DNA of 64,000 nucleotides from NCBI GenBank assembly GCA_934234215.1, contig CAKQHB010000010.1, positions 25,000 through 88,999 on the forward strand, in the 5' to 3' direction. How positions within the stretch are numbered: the first letter of the stretch is position 1; every line of letters starts with the position of its first letter. Below the pieces are notes generated by a model. It did not search any database. It worked only from the letters and a program-made list of their open reading frames with translations, and was not told the origin of the DNA. Origin of the DNA: an uncultured Cuneatibacter sp. GTDB taxonomy: Bacteria > Bacillota > Clostridia > Lachnospirales > Lachnospiraceae. Positions 26,132 through 34,531 of the stretch are shown here, one piece after another. Position numbers and translations under genes: made by a program.

Positions 26132-27537
26132 GCGGAGGCAGAATGGCAGGACCGCAGCGATTTTCCCCGTGGATGATAATTCCATCGGTTCTGCTTTACG
26201 GAATTTCAGCAGTTAGCGGATCATTCGGACAGACGGTGTTGCCGTGTCTTTGTTTGATTGCTCTGGCAATCTTTCTGTATGGATATTTCTATGTGGAAAG
26301 CCAGAATTTGATCGCAATGCCGGCACTGTTTGGACTGTTCTGGTTCGGCGGAGAGGGGATTGCATGTCTGAAGCTGAGTGAACTGTCAGCTGTCTGGAAT
26401 TGGAAAACATGGCTGGCACTGTTCCTTGTCTATGCAGGATTTGTTTTTGGGTATGAGGTGTGCCTGGCGCGTGGAAACCGACACAGATCCTATGCAGCGA
26501 GAAGAACTGGTGGGAGAGGAAGCCTACAGGAAGCACAGCAAAAGCGGGTTTTCTTCTGTATTGTGGCAATGACGGTTCTATCCTTGGGGGCGTTTTTGTT
26601 TGAAGCAGCGTATCTGGGATACGTTCCGGCGCTGATCAAAGATACGCCGCATGCGTATTCCTATTTTCATGTGACAGGCGCACATTACTTTACGGTCAGC
26701 AGTGTCATGGTACATCCACTGTCCGTCATTTATCTGTTCTATGCGAAAAAGAGAGATCCGCGAATCAAATGGATCGCACTGTGCAATGTGATTGCGATCC
26801 TGATTCCTTTTTTGTGTGTTTCCCGCTATTTCATGATTATGGCGGTGGCACTCTCCCTGCTTGTTTTTCTGGCATTGAAGAAACAGGTAACAGCACGGAC
26901 ACTGGCAATCCTTGGAATTGCCTGCGTGATCTTTTTGATTCCGGTGTATTTGATTTTGACAGTGTTCCGGAGTCATTCGGTCTCTTATTTGAATGAGATT
27001 TTTGCAATGAAAAATCCCAATACGCCAATCTTTGTCACGCAGCCGTACATGTATATTGCAAACAATTATGAAAACTTTAACTGCCTGACGGGACAGATTG
27101 CGGGCGATTGGATGTTTGGACGCAGACAGTTATTCCCACTGTTTGCACTGACCGGTTTAAAGTTTGTTTTGCCGGATTGGATGATTTCCACGATCCCGAC
27201 ATACATTACAAAAGAGGAATTGACAACGGTTACGATCCTATATGATGCTTATTATGACTTTGGCCTGATCGGAGCGGCTGGATTTGGAGCGATTCTTGGA
27301 TGGGCATGCGGTTTCCTCACAGATAAGTCAATGCGGGAGCGGCATAATCCGCTGGTATATCTGTTTTATGGACAGATTGCGATGTATCTGGTACTGTCCT
27401 TCTTTACGACCTGGTTTAGTAATCCAACGACTTGGTTCTGGCTGATTTTGACGGGTGTGATGTATGTTTTTGTAGAACATGGAGGAATACATGAAAGTAG
27501 TAATTTTAGCCGGAGGCTTCGGCACAAGAATAAGTGA
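26128..27537 (+). CDS. Oligosaccharide repeat-unit polymerase-like membrane protein (Wzy type)
   Basis: A 469-residue membrane protein with about 11-12 hydrophobic helices and a large outer loop between helices (about residues 290-380; INYEN-type text near CLTGQIAGDWMFGRRQL). This layout fits the Wzy/oligosaccharide repeat-unit polymerase families, which join lipid-linked repeat units outside the membrane. Two starts are possible: the ATG at 26128 overlaps the HPr stop, and the ATG at 26143 has GGAGG four bases away. It overlaps rfbF, so it belongs to the CDP-sugar locus. Another polymerase/ligase-like gene lies at 34532. Confidence 0.75.
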   Translation: MSGGRMAGPQRFSPWMIIPSVLLYGISAVSGSFGQTVLPCLCLIALAIFLYGYFYVESQNLIAMPALFGLFWFGGEGIACLKLSELSAVWNWKTWLALFLVYAGFVFGYEVCLARGNRHRSYAARRTGGRGSLQEAQQKRVFFCIVAMTVLSLGAFLFEAAYLGYVPALIKDTPHAYSYFHVTGAHYFTVSSVMVHPLSVIYLFYAKKRDPRIKWIALCNVIAILIPFLCVSRYFMIMAVALSLLVFLALKKQVTARTLAILGIACVIFLIPVYLILTVFRSHSVSYLNEIFAMKNPNTPIFVTQPYMYIANNYENFNCLTGQIAGDWMFGRRQLFPLFALTGLKFVLPDWMISTIPTYITKEELTTVTILYDAYYDFGLIGAAGFGAILGWACGFLTDKSMRERHNPLVYLFYGQIAMYLVLSFFTTWFSNPTTWFWLILTGVMYVFVEHGGIHESSNFSRRLRHKNK

Positions 27538-28282
27538 AGAAAGTCATCTGAAACCTAAGCCAATGATTGAAGTGGGAGAGATGCCGATTCTCTGGCACAT
27601 CATGAAGGGCTATTCGGAGTATGGATTTCATGAATTTGTGATCTGTGCCGGATACAAACAGCATTTGATCAAAGAATGGTTTTCTGACTACTTCCTTCAC
27701 ACTTCGGATGTGACATTTGATTTTACGGATGGCAATCGTATGATCGTGCATCACAAGCACGCAGAGCCGTGGAAGGTTACGGTAGTGGATACCGGGCTGA
27801 ATACCATGACAGGCGGACGTGTAAAACGAATCCAGTCATATGTGGGCAACGAGCCGTTTATGTTGACATATGGAGACGGTGTGTCCAATGTAAACCTTGA
27901 TGAGCTGTTAAAATTCCACCGGGAGCATGGTAAGATGCTGACGATCACGACGGTCAGCGCGGGACAGCGATTTGGAATTCTGGAGATCAACGATCAGGAC
28001 GAGATCGTGGCGTTCCGGGAAAAGTCTGAGTCGGATGGTAGTATGATCAATGCTGGTTTTATGGTATGCAATCCGGAGATTTTTGATTACATCGACGGAG
28101 ATGAGACGGTCTTTGAAAAAGGTCCTCTGGAGCGTGCGGCAGCGGACGGTCAGTTGATGGCATACAAGCACACGGGATTCTGGAAGTGCATGGATACACA
28201 GCGGGAGAAAAATCAGCTGGAGCAGATGTGGGCATCCGGACAGGCACCGTGGAAAACATGGTCGGACAAAGAGGAAAAGTGA
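27491..28282 (+). CDS. rfbF: Glucose-1-phosphate cytidylyltransferase
   Basis: Makes CDP-glucose from glucose-1-phosphate and CTP, the entry to CDP-3,6-dideoxyhexoses. It has 263 residues. The ATG at 27491 follows GGAGGAATAC; the in-frame ATG at 27479 is inside that site. Seen: VILAGGFGTRISEESHLKPK at 4-23, PMIEVGEMPILWHIMKGYS, TYGDGVSNV with the metal-binding Asp, and GFWKCMDTQREK, all typical of RfbF. Its stop overlaps the rfbG start. Confidence 0.97.
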   Translation: MKVVILAGGFGTRISEESHLKPKPMIEVGEMPILWHIMKGYSEYGFHEFVICAGYKQHLIKEWFSDYFLHTSDVTFDFTDGNRMIVHHKHAEPWKVTVVDTGLNTMTGGRVKRIQSYVGNEPFMLTYGDGVSNVNLDELLKFHREHGKMLTITTVSAGQRFGILEINDQDEIVAFREKSESDGSMINAGFMVCNPEIFDYIDGDETVFEKGPLERAAADGQLMAYKHTGFWKCMDTQREKNQLEQMWASGQAPWKTWSDKEEK

Positions 28283-29334
28283 TGAAAGAGTTTCTTTCTT
28301 TTTACAAAGGGAAAAAAGTGCTGGTAACCGGACATACCGGTTTCAAAGGCAGTTGGTTATGTAAGATCTTGACGGAAGCAGGAGCGGAGGTGACAGGGTA
28401 TTCTTTGGAACCTCCCACGGAGCCTGCTTTGTTTGCGCTCAGCGGACTGGAACAGAAGATGCATTCCATTCTCGGAGATGTGCGGCACCTGGAGCATTTA
28501 CAGCAGGTGTTCGCAGAAGTTCAGCCGGAATGTGTTTTTCATCTGGCAGCGCAGCCCATCGTGCGGGAATCCTATCGGGATCCGGTAGGTACCTATGCAA
28601 CGAACGTGATGGGAACAGTGCATGTTCTGGAGTGTGTGAGACAAAATGCCTGCGTGCGCTCCGTATTGAATGTTACGACCGACAAGGTGTATGAAAACCG
28701 GGAGTGGGAGTGGGGCTATCGAGAGACAGATCCGTTAGATGGGTATGATCCGTATTCCAACAGCAAGTCCTGCTCGGAGCTGGTGACACATTCTTATCGC
28801 AAGTCGTTTTTTACAGAGCCGTATCCGGCGGTCTCTACCGCTCGTGCGGGAAATGTGATCGGCGGCGGTGACTTTGCTGCAGACCGGATCATTCCGGATT
28901 GTGTACGGGCAGCAGTGAAGGGACAGGCGATCGAGGTGCGTAATCCAAACTCTACGAGACCATATCAGCATGTACTGGAGCCACTTGCGGCATATTTGCA
29001 GATTGTAGCCGCGCAGTGGGAACATCCGGAGCTTGCAGGATATTATAACGTAGGTCCGGAAGAGACGGATTGCAGAACGACCGGGGAGCTTGTGACTCTG
29101 TTTTGTGACAAGTGGGGCGAGCAAATGACCTGGCACAGCCGGCAGGAAAATGGTCCGCACGAGGCGAATTTCCTAAAACTGGATTGTTCCAGATTGAAGA
29201 GAACCTTTGGCTGGGCACCTAGGTGGAGTGTGGAAGATGCAGTGGCAAGAACGGTAGAATGGTCTAAAAACTGGATCGCAGGTGGTTCCGTAGAAGCATG
29301 CATGGAACAGCAGATCCGAGAGTTTTTTCAATAA
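28282..29334 (+). CDS. rfbG: CDP-glucose 4,6-dehydratase
   Basis: Converts CDP-glucose to CDP-4-keto-6-deoxyglucose with tightly bound NAD+. It has 350 residues. The ATG overlaps the rfbF stop (TGATG). Seen: the Rossmann loop TGHTGFKGSWL at about 14-24, FHLAAQPIVRESY, the catalytic TDKVYEN stretch, YDPYSNSKSCSEL with the Tyr-x-x-x-Lys pair, and the family segment TARAGNVIGGGDFA. It sits second in the rfbF-rfbG-rfbH order known from Salmonella and Yersinia. Confidence 0.97.
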   Translation: MKEFLSFYKGKKVLVTGHTGFKGSWLCKILTEAGAEVTGYSLEPPTEPALFALSGLEQKMHSILGDVRHLEHLQQVFAEVQPECVFHLAAQPIVRESYRDPVGTYATNVMGTVHVLECVRQNACVRSVLNVTTDKVYENREWEWGYRETDPLDGYDPYSNSKSCSELVTHSYRKSFFTEPYPAVSTARAGNVIGGGDFAADRIIPDCVRAAVKGQAIEVRNPNSTRPYQHVLEPLAAYLQIVAAQWEHPELAGYYNVGPEETDCRTTGELVTLFCDKWGEQMTWHSRQENGPHEANFLKLDCSRLKRTFGWAPRWSVEDAVARTVEWSKNWIAGGSVEACMEQQIREFFQ

Positions 29335-29372
29335 GAGAGACACTGCTTTCAAGAAAAATATAGGAATAGACG

Positions 29373-30731
29373 ATGATGAGAGAAAATCAGTTTGAAAACA
29401 TGAGTGAGAAAGAAGCCAGAGAAGAGATTCTGGGGATGGTGGCAGAATATTGTGGAAAGTACCACAACCAGAAGAAGCCGTATGTGGAAGGAGAACGAAT
29501 TCCCTATGCTTCTCGTGTGTATGACGAGAAGGAAATGGTGAATCTCGTGGATTCCGCATTGGAATTTTGGCTGACTGCAGGTCGCTATACCGATGAATTT
29601 GAGCAGAAGCTGGGAGAGTATCTCGGTGTAAAGTTCTGCTCCGTTGTGAACAGCGGATCTTCCGCAAATTTATTAGCTTTTATGACGCTGACCTCTCCAC
29701 TATTGGGAGAACGCAGAATTCGCAGAGGGGATGAGGTCATCACGGTGGCAGCCGGATTTCCAACCACGGTTTCTCCGGTGATCCAGTACGGCGCGGTTCC
29801 GGTTTTTGTGGATGTGACGATTCCGCAGTATAACATTGATGTGACGAAGCTGGAGGAAGCTTATTCGGAAAAGACAAAAGCGGTGATGATTGCACACACG
29901 TTGGGAAATCCGTTTGATCTGAATGCAGTCAAAGAATTTTGTGACCGGCATGGACTTTGGCTGGTGGAAGACAACTGTGATGCACTTGGATCCGAATATA
30001 CAACGAAGGATGGAAAGACTCACTTTACCGGTACGATCGGAGATATTGGCACGAGCAGCTTTTATCCGCCGCATCATATGACGATGGGCGAAGGCGGCGC
30101 AGTGTACACAACCAATCCGCTGCTGCATCGGATTATCCGTTCGATGCGGGACTGGGGACGTGACTGTATCTGTCCTCCCGGAAAAGACAATTTCTGCGGA
30201 CACCGTTTTGACAAGCAGTTTGGAGAGCTTCCGCTGGGATACGATCATAAATATGTCTATTCTCATCTGGGATATAATTTAAAAGCCACCGATCTGCAGG
30301 CGGCAGTGGGCTGTGCGCAGTTAGAAAAGTTCCCGTCCTTTGTGGAGCGCAGAAGAGCGAATTTTGCCAGATTGCGCAAAGCATTGGAGGGCTGTGAGGG
30401 AAAGCTGATCCTGCCGGAAGCATGTGCAAATTCCAATCCAAGTTGGTTTGGTTTCCTGATCACCTGCAAGGAAGGTGTTGACCGCAATGAGGTTGTTCGC
30501 TATGTGGAGCAGCACGGTGTGCAGACGCGAATGTTGTTTTCCGGAAATCTCATTAAGCATCCTTGCTTTGACGAAATGAGAGCATCTGGCACAGGATATC
30601 GTGTGGTTGGAGATTTGACAAACACAGACCGGATCATGCGGGACACTTTCTGGGTCGGTGTTTATCCGGGCATGACCGATGAAATGATTGATTATATGGC
30701 GAAGATGATTCGGGAAGCCGTACAGGCATAA
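29373..30731 (+). CDS. rfbH: CDP-4-keto-6-deoxyglucose-3-dehydrase (RfbH/DdhC, E1)
   Basis: A PMP- and [2Fe-2S]-dependent enzyme that removes the C3 hydroxyl on the way to 3,6-dideoxyhexoses. The 452-residue protein has the aminotransferase fold, but the Schiff-base Lys is replaced by His: PPHHMTMGEGG, with His234 at the Lys position. This is the known mark of the dehydrase. Iron-sulfur ligands fit Cys265, Cys267 and Cys275 (CxCx7C), with Cys202 in EDNCDALGS as the likely fourth. In Gram-negatives it works with the reductase E3 (RfbI/DdhD/AscD), which is not in this window. The start ATG follows AGGAATAGACG; a second ATG is adjacent. Confidence 0.96.
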   Translation: MMRENQFENMSEKEAREEILGMVAEYCGKYHNQKKPYVEGERIPYASRVYDEKEMVNLVDSALEFWLTAGRYTDEFEQKLGEYLGVKFCSVVNSGSSANLLAFMTLTSPLLGERRIRRGDEVITVAAGFPTTVSPVIQYGAVPVFVDVTIPQYNIDVTKLEEAYSEKTKAVMIAHTLGNPFDLNAVKEFCDRHGLWLVEDNCDALGSEYTTKDGKTHFTGTIGDIGTSSFYPPHHMTMGEGGAVYTTNPLLHRIIRSMRDWGRDCICPPGKDNFCGHRFDKQFGELPLGYDHKYVYSHLGYNLKATDLQAAVGCAQLEKFPSFVERRRANFARLRKALEGCEGKLILPEACANSNPSWFGFLITCKEGVDRNEVVRYVEQHGVQTRMLFSGNLIKHPCFDEMRASGTGYRVVGDLTNTDRIMRDTFWVGVYPGMTDEMIDYMAKMIREAVQA

Positions 30732-30781
30732 AAGTTTAAAACTTAGTCAGGCGAATGCAGGACGAAGGAATGGAGGAACGC

Positions 30782-32605
30782 GTGAAACAGAAGGTCTCAG
30801 ACTATATTGCAGAATATTTGGTGCAGGCAGGAATCCGTCAGGGATTTACTGTAACTGGCGGTGGTGCGATGCATCTAAACCATTCCTTTGGCTGTCAGCC
30901 AGGGCTTTCGATGCTGTATCAGCATCATGAACAGGCATGCGCGATTGCAGCGGAGAGTTATGCCAGAGTACACAATGAGCTGGCACTGCTGTGTGTGACG
31001 ACTGGTCCCGGCGGAACAAATGCCATCACTGGTGTTGTGGGTGGCTGGCTGGATTCGATTCCGATGCTTGTGATCTCCGGACAGGTGCGCTATGATACGA
31101 CAGCGCGGAGTACCGGACTGAATTTGCGAGCAGTGGGAGATCAGGAGTTTGATATTTGCAAAGCAGTTTCCTCCATGACGAAATATTGTGTGATGGTGAC
31201 GGAACCAAGTGAGGTCCGATATCATCTGGAAAAAGCACTGTATCTTGCAAAGCATGGTCGTCCGGGTCCGTGTTGGCTGGATATTCCGATGAATGTGCAG
31301 GGAGCGACGATCGAGACGGAAAATCTGAAGGGATACGAGCCAGAGAAAGAACGGATAGAGCCAATCCCGGAAGTGACGGAGGAACAGATTGCGCATGTGC
31401 TGCAGAAAGTACGGGAGGCAAAACGCCCGGTATTTTATGCGGGAAATGGGATTCGTTTGGCGGGTGCGTATGATACATTTTTGGAAGTGATTGAGAAATT
31501 ACAGATTCCGGTTGTAACGGCGTGGGACAGCAGTGATGAAGTGTGGGATGATCATCCGCTTTATGCCGGACGTCCAGGAATCATGGGAGATCGTGCCGGA
31601 AACTTTGCGGTGCAGAATAGTGATTTGGTGTTGTCTGTAGGCTGCCGTTTGAGTATTCGGCAGGTGGGATATAATTTCCAGACATGGGCAAGAGAGGCTT
31701 ATGTGATCGATTGCGATGTAGATGGTGAGGAATTGAAAAAGCCGACATTGCATGTGGAATACCCGATTCATGCAGATGCGGCAGATTTTTTGAAAAAATT
31801 AAAAGAAGCGGCGGTAGAGCCGGTCTTTCACGGCGAGAGTTGGAGAGAACAGTGTCAGCTGTGGAGAAAAAAATATCCTGTCGTACAGAAAAAGCATTAT
31901 GCCAAGGCTTCTCTTACGAATGTATATGCATTTGTGGATACGTTGAGTAAACTGCTTTCCGAAGGGCAGATTACAGTTGTTGGAAATGGTTCTGCATGCG
32001 TGGTAGGAAGTCATGCATGGCACATCAAAAAAGGGCAGCGTTTTCTGGTGAATTCTGCGATTGCTTCCATGGGATATGATCTCCCGGCGGCAATAGGTGC
32101 CTGGGAAGCAGCAAAGCAAGATCCGGACACGTCAAATGTGATTCTGGTGACAGGCGATGGCAGCATTCAGATGAATTTGCAGGAACTGCAGACGATCTGG
32201 CATCATCGGATGCCAATCAAGATCTTTATGATTTCCAACGGTGGATATCATTCGATTCGGCAGACACAGAATAATTTCTTTGGAAAGCCGTTAGTCGGTG
32301 TCGGTCCGGAGAGTCAGGATCTGAGTTTCCCGGATATGTCGAAATTGGCGCCGGCATACGGGTATCCGTATTTTCGGGTAGAAAAAAATGAGCAGCTGGA
32401 TGTGGTGTTGCGTCAAGTTCTTGCAACAGAAGGTCCGGTATTTTGCGAAGTATTGGTGGATGAAGAACAGAAATTTGAGCCGAAATCCGCAACGAAGCGA
32501 TTGCCGGATGGTTCTTTGGTGTCGGCACCGTTAGAAGATCTGGCACCATTTTTGCCGGAAGAAGAGTTGAAGGAAAATTTGTATATTCCGATGCTGAAAA
32601 AATAA
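30782..32605 (+). CDS. ThDP-dependent acetolactate synthase-like enzyme, YerE-like by context
   Basis: A thiamine-diphosphate enzyme of about 607 residues. GTG at 30782 is preferred because GGAGG lies six bases before it; ATGs at 30755 and 30770 are in-frame alternatives. The order is Pyr-binding domain (catalytic Glu50 in YQHHEQACAIAAESYAR), central FAD/NAD-type domain, then PP domain with GDGS at 458-461 and NGGY near 486, which bind magnesium and diphosphate. In Yersinia, YerE uses pyruvate to add a two-carbon unit to a CDP-3,6-dideoxy-4-keto sugar. Sitting directly after rfbFGH and before a reductase, this protein most likely does the same. An ordinary acetolactate synthase is less likely: no small subunit or ilv gene is near. 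Confidence 0.85.
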   Translation: MKQKVSDYIAEYLVQAGIRQGFTVTGGGAMHLNHSFGCQPGLSMLYQHHEQACAIAAESYARVHNELALLCVTTGPGGTNAITGVVGGWLDSIPMLVISGQVRYDTTARSTGLNLRAVGDQEFDICKAVSSMTKYCVMVTEPSEVRYHLEKALYLAKHGRPGPCWLDIPMNVQGATIETENLKGYEPEKERIEPIPEVTEEQIAHVLQKVREAKRPVFYAGNGIRLAGAYDTFLEVIEKLQIPVVTAWDSSDEVWDDHPLYAGRPGIMGDRAGNFAVQNSDLVLSVGCRLSIRQVGYNFQTWAREAYVIDCDVDGEELKKPTLHVEYPIHADAADFLKKLKEAAVEPVFHGESWREQCQLWRKKYPVVQKKHYAKASLTNVYAFVDTLSKLLSEGQITVVGNGSACVVGSHAWHIKKGQRFLVNSAIASMGYDLPAAIGAWEAAKQDPDTSNVILVTGDGSIQMNLQELQTIWHHRMPIKIFMISNGGYHSIRQTQNNFFGKPLVGVGPESQDLSFPDMSKLAPAYGYPYFRVEKNEQLDVVLRQVLATEGPVFCEVLVDEEQKFEPKSATKRLPDGSLVSAPLEDLAPFLPEEELKENLYIPMLKK

Positions 32606-32623
32606 TCCGGAACGAGGAGCAAC

Positions 32624-33547
32624 ATGGAGAAAAGAGCAATCGTGACAGGTGCCGGAGGCATGATCGGGCAGGCATTAACTGCAGAATTGTTGGAACATGG
32701 CTATGAAGTTCTTGGAATTCTGCGGGAAGATTCCCCGAAGGAAGGGCAGATGCTGGAGCAATTCCGTGGATACGGAGACAGGCTGAAGCTGACTTGCTGC
32801 GACCTGAAGCAACTGTCAACACTGGAGCTTCCGAAAGCAGAAGTTTGCTTTCATTTGGCTTGGGCAGGAACGACAGGCGCTTCACGAGATGATATGTATC
32901 TGCAGAATGAAAATATCCGTGGCGTGTTGGACGCTGTGGCACTTGCAGCGCGATGCGGCTGCAGTTGTTTTGTCGGAGCTGGTTCACAGGCAGAATACGG
33001 AAAAGCAGAGGGGGCGTTGTCAGCAGAGACCCCCGTATTTCCGCTGACTGGGTATGGAATGGCGAAGCTTTGTGCCGGACAGATGAGCCGGAAGTATTGT
33101 ACAGAGCTTGGGATTCGTCATGTGTGGGCGCGGATTCTCAGCGTCTATGGTCCGGGAAATGTGGAAGGCTCGATGGTGATGAGTGCAATTCGCGGATTCC
33201 AGTCCGGTGAGCCAGTGAAGTTCACAAAGGGTGAGCAGCAATGGGATTATTTATATAGCACAGATGCAGCAAGGGCGCTTCGCCTGATGGGCGAATCCGG
33301 AAAGGATGGCGCGGTTTATCCGCTGGGAAGTGGTCAGGTGCGACCGCTGGCGGAGTATATTCAGACAATCCGTACATGTGTTGCGCCGGAGGCGGAATTG
33401 CGGCTTGGTGCGATTCCATATGCGCCGGGCCAGGTGATGTATTTGAAAGCGGATATCACGCAGCTGACGGCAGATACCGGATTTGAGCCGGAGATTTCAT
33501 TTGAAGAGGGAATTCAGAGACTATGGAAGCAAATACAAAAAAAATAA
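32624..33547 (+). CDS. NAD(P)-dependent epimerase/reductase (extended SDR)
   Basis: A 307-residue extended short-chain dehydrogenase. Seen: VTGAGGMIGQAL (GxxGxxG) at 6-17, VCFHLAWAGTTG, GAGSQAEYG, and TGYGMAKLCAG with the Tyr-x-x-x-Lys pair. The ribosome site is GAGGAGCA. In yersiniose A synthesis the ketone left by YerE is reduced by a partner, YerF, and this gene holds that position, being 18 bases after the ThDP gene. A reducing or epimerising role on another carbon of the dideoxysugar is also possible. It overlaps the next glycosyltransferase gene by 25 bases. Confidence 0.85.
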   Translation: MEKRAIVTGAGGMIGQALTAELLEHGYEVLGILREDSPKEGQMLEQFRGYGDRLKLTCCDLKQLSTLELPKAEVCFHLAWAGTTGASRDDMYLQNENIRGVLDAVALAARCGCSCFVGAGSQAEYGKAEGALSAETPVFPLTGYGMAKLCAGQMSRKYCTELGIRHVWARILSVYGPGNVEGSMVMSAIRGFQSGEPVKFTKGEQQWDYLYSTDAARALRLMGESGKDGAVYPLGSGQVRPLAEYIQTIRTCVAPEAELRLGAIPYAPGQVMYLKADITQLTADTGFEPEISFEEGIQRLWKQIQKK

Positions 33548-34509
33548 GCATCATGGTGCCATGCTATAACGAAGAAGAAAATGTTGTTCCCATGAGCGAG
33601 GCGTTGATTGCGATGTTCGCAAAAGATTTGCCGCAGTATGATTATGAGATTTTATTCATTGACAATCATTCTACAGATACGACGCGGGTAAAGCTTCGCA
33701 AGCTATGTCAGAGCAATTCGAAAATCAAGGCGATTTTCAATGCTAAGAACTTTGGACAGTTCAATTCTCCATATTATGGTCTGCTGCAGACAACGGGAGA
33801 TTGTGTTGTTTCGGTCTGCGCAGATTTTCAGGATCCGGTGGAAATGGTCCCGAAATTTGTAGCAGAATGGGAAAAAGGATATAAGATCGTTATCGGAAGA
33901 AAAACATCCAGCAAAGAGAATAAGCTGATGTATGCGCTGCGTGGTCTTTATTATAAGGCAATCCGGAAGATGTCTTCGGTGGAACAGATTGAGCAATTTA
34001 CCGGATTTGGTTTGTATGATAAGGACTTTATTCAGGTGCTGCGGGATCTTCATGATCCGACTCCGTTTATCCGCGGAATTGTAGCAGAGCTGGGATATGA
34101 GCGGAAAGAGTTGGAATACGAACAGCCGCAAAGACGCGCCGGAAAGACGCACAATAACTGGTACACGCTGTACGATGCTGCAATGCTCAGTTTCACTTCC
34201 TATACGAAGATCGGTCTGCGGCTTGCCACATTTGCCGGATTTATCATGGGAACATTGAGCTTGATCGTGGCGCTTGTCTATTTAGTTCTCAAGCTGACAA
34301 ACTGGTATGGTTTTCAGGCGGGGATGGCTCCCATTGTGATCGGGGTCTTTTTGATTGGGTCAATGCAGTTGTTTTTTATTGGACTTTTGGGAGAATATAT
34401 TCTCAGTATGAATGCGCGTTTGATGAATCGTCCGCTCGTTGTGGAAGAAGAACGGCTGAATTTTGAGCCGGAGCAGGTTGACGTTCACAAGGACGAAGTG
34501 ATAAAATAG
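33523..34509 (+). CDS. GT2 transferase, GtrB/DPM1-like (undecaprenyl-phosphate sugar synthase)
   Basis: A 328-residue protein with a cytoplasmic GT-A domain and two C-terminal membrane helices (about 235-262 and 268-293), the layout of GtrB/ArnC/YfdH enzymes that load a sugar onto undecaprenyl phosphate. Seen: ISIMVPCYNEEENVVP near the start, the CADFQDPVEMV acceptor/metal segment, and the QPQRRAGKTHNNWYTL loop with Arg and Lys residues. It overlaps the reductase gene. A GtrA-type protein, the usual flippase partner, is encoded at 37245. The sugar moved may be glucose, but is not known. Confidence 0.9.
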   Translation: MEANTKKISIMVPCYNEEENVVPMSEALIAMFAKDLPQYDYEILFIDNHSTDTTRVKLRKLCQSNSKIKAIFNAKNFGQFNSPYYGLLQTTGDCVVSVCADFQDPVEMVPKFVAEWEKGYKIVIGRKTSSKENKLMYALRGLYYKAIRKMSSVEQIEQFTGFGLYDKDFIQVLRDLHDPTPFIRGIVAELGYERKELEYEQPQRRAGKTHNNWYTLYDAAMLSFTSYTKIGLRLATFAGFIMGTLSLIVALVYLVLKLTNWYGFQAGMAPIVIGVFLIGSMQLFFIGLLGEYILSMNARLMNRPLVVEEERLNFEPEQVDVHKDEVIK

Positions 34510-34531
34510 ACAGACACGCAAGAGGAAATTT

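Noticed and set aside
30755..32605. Acetolactate synthase of branched-chain amino acid synthesis (ilvB)
   Set aside because: The motifs allow it, but there is no small subunit or ilv neighbour, and the gene is fully embedded in a CDP-dideoxysugar operon.
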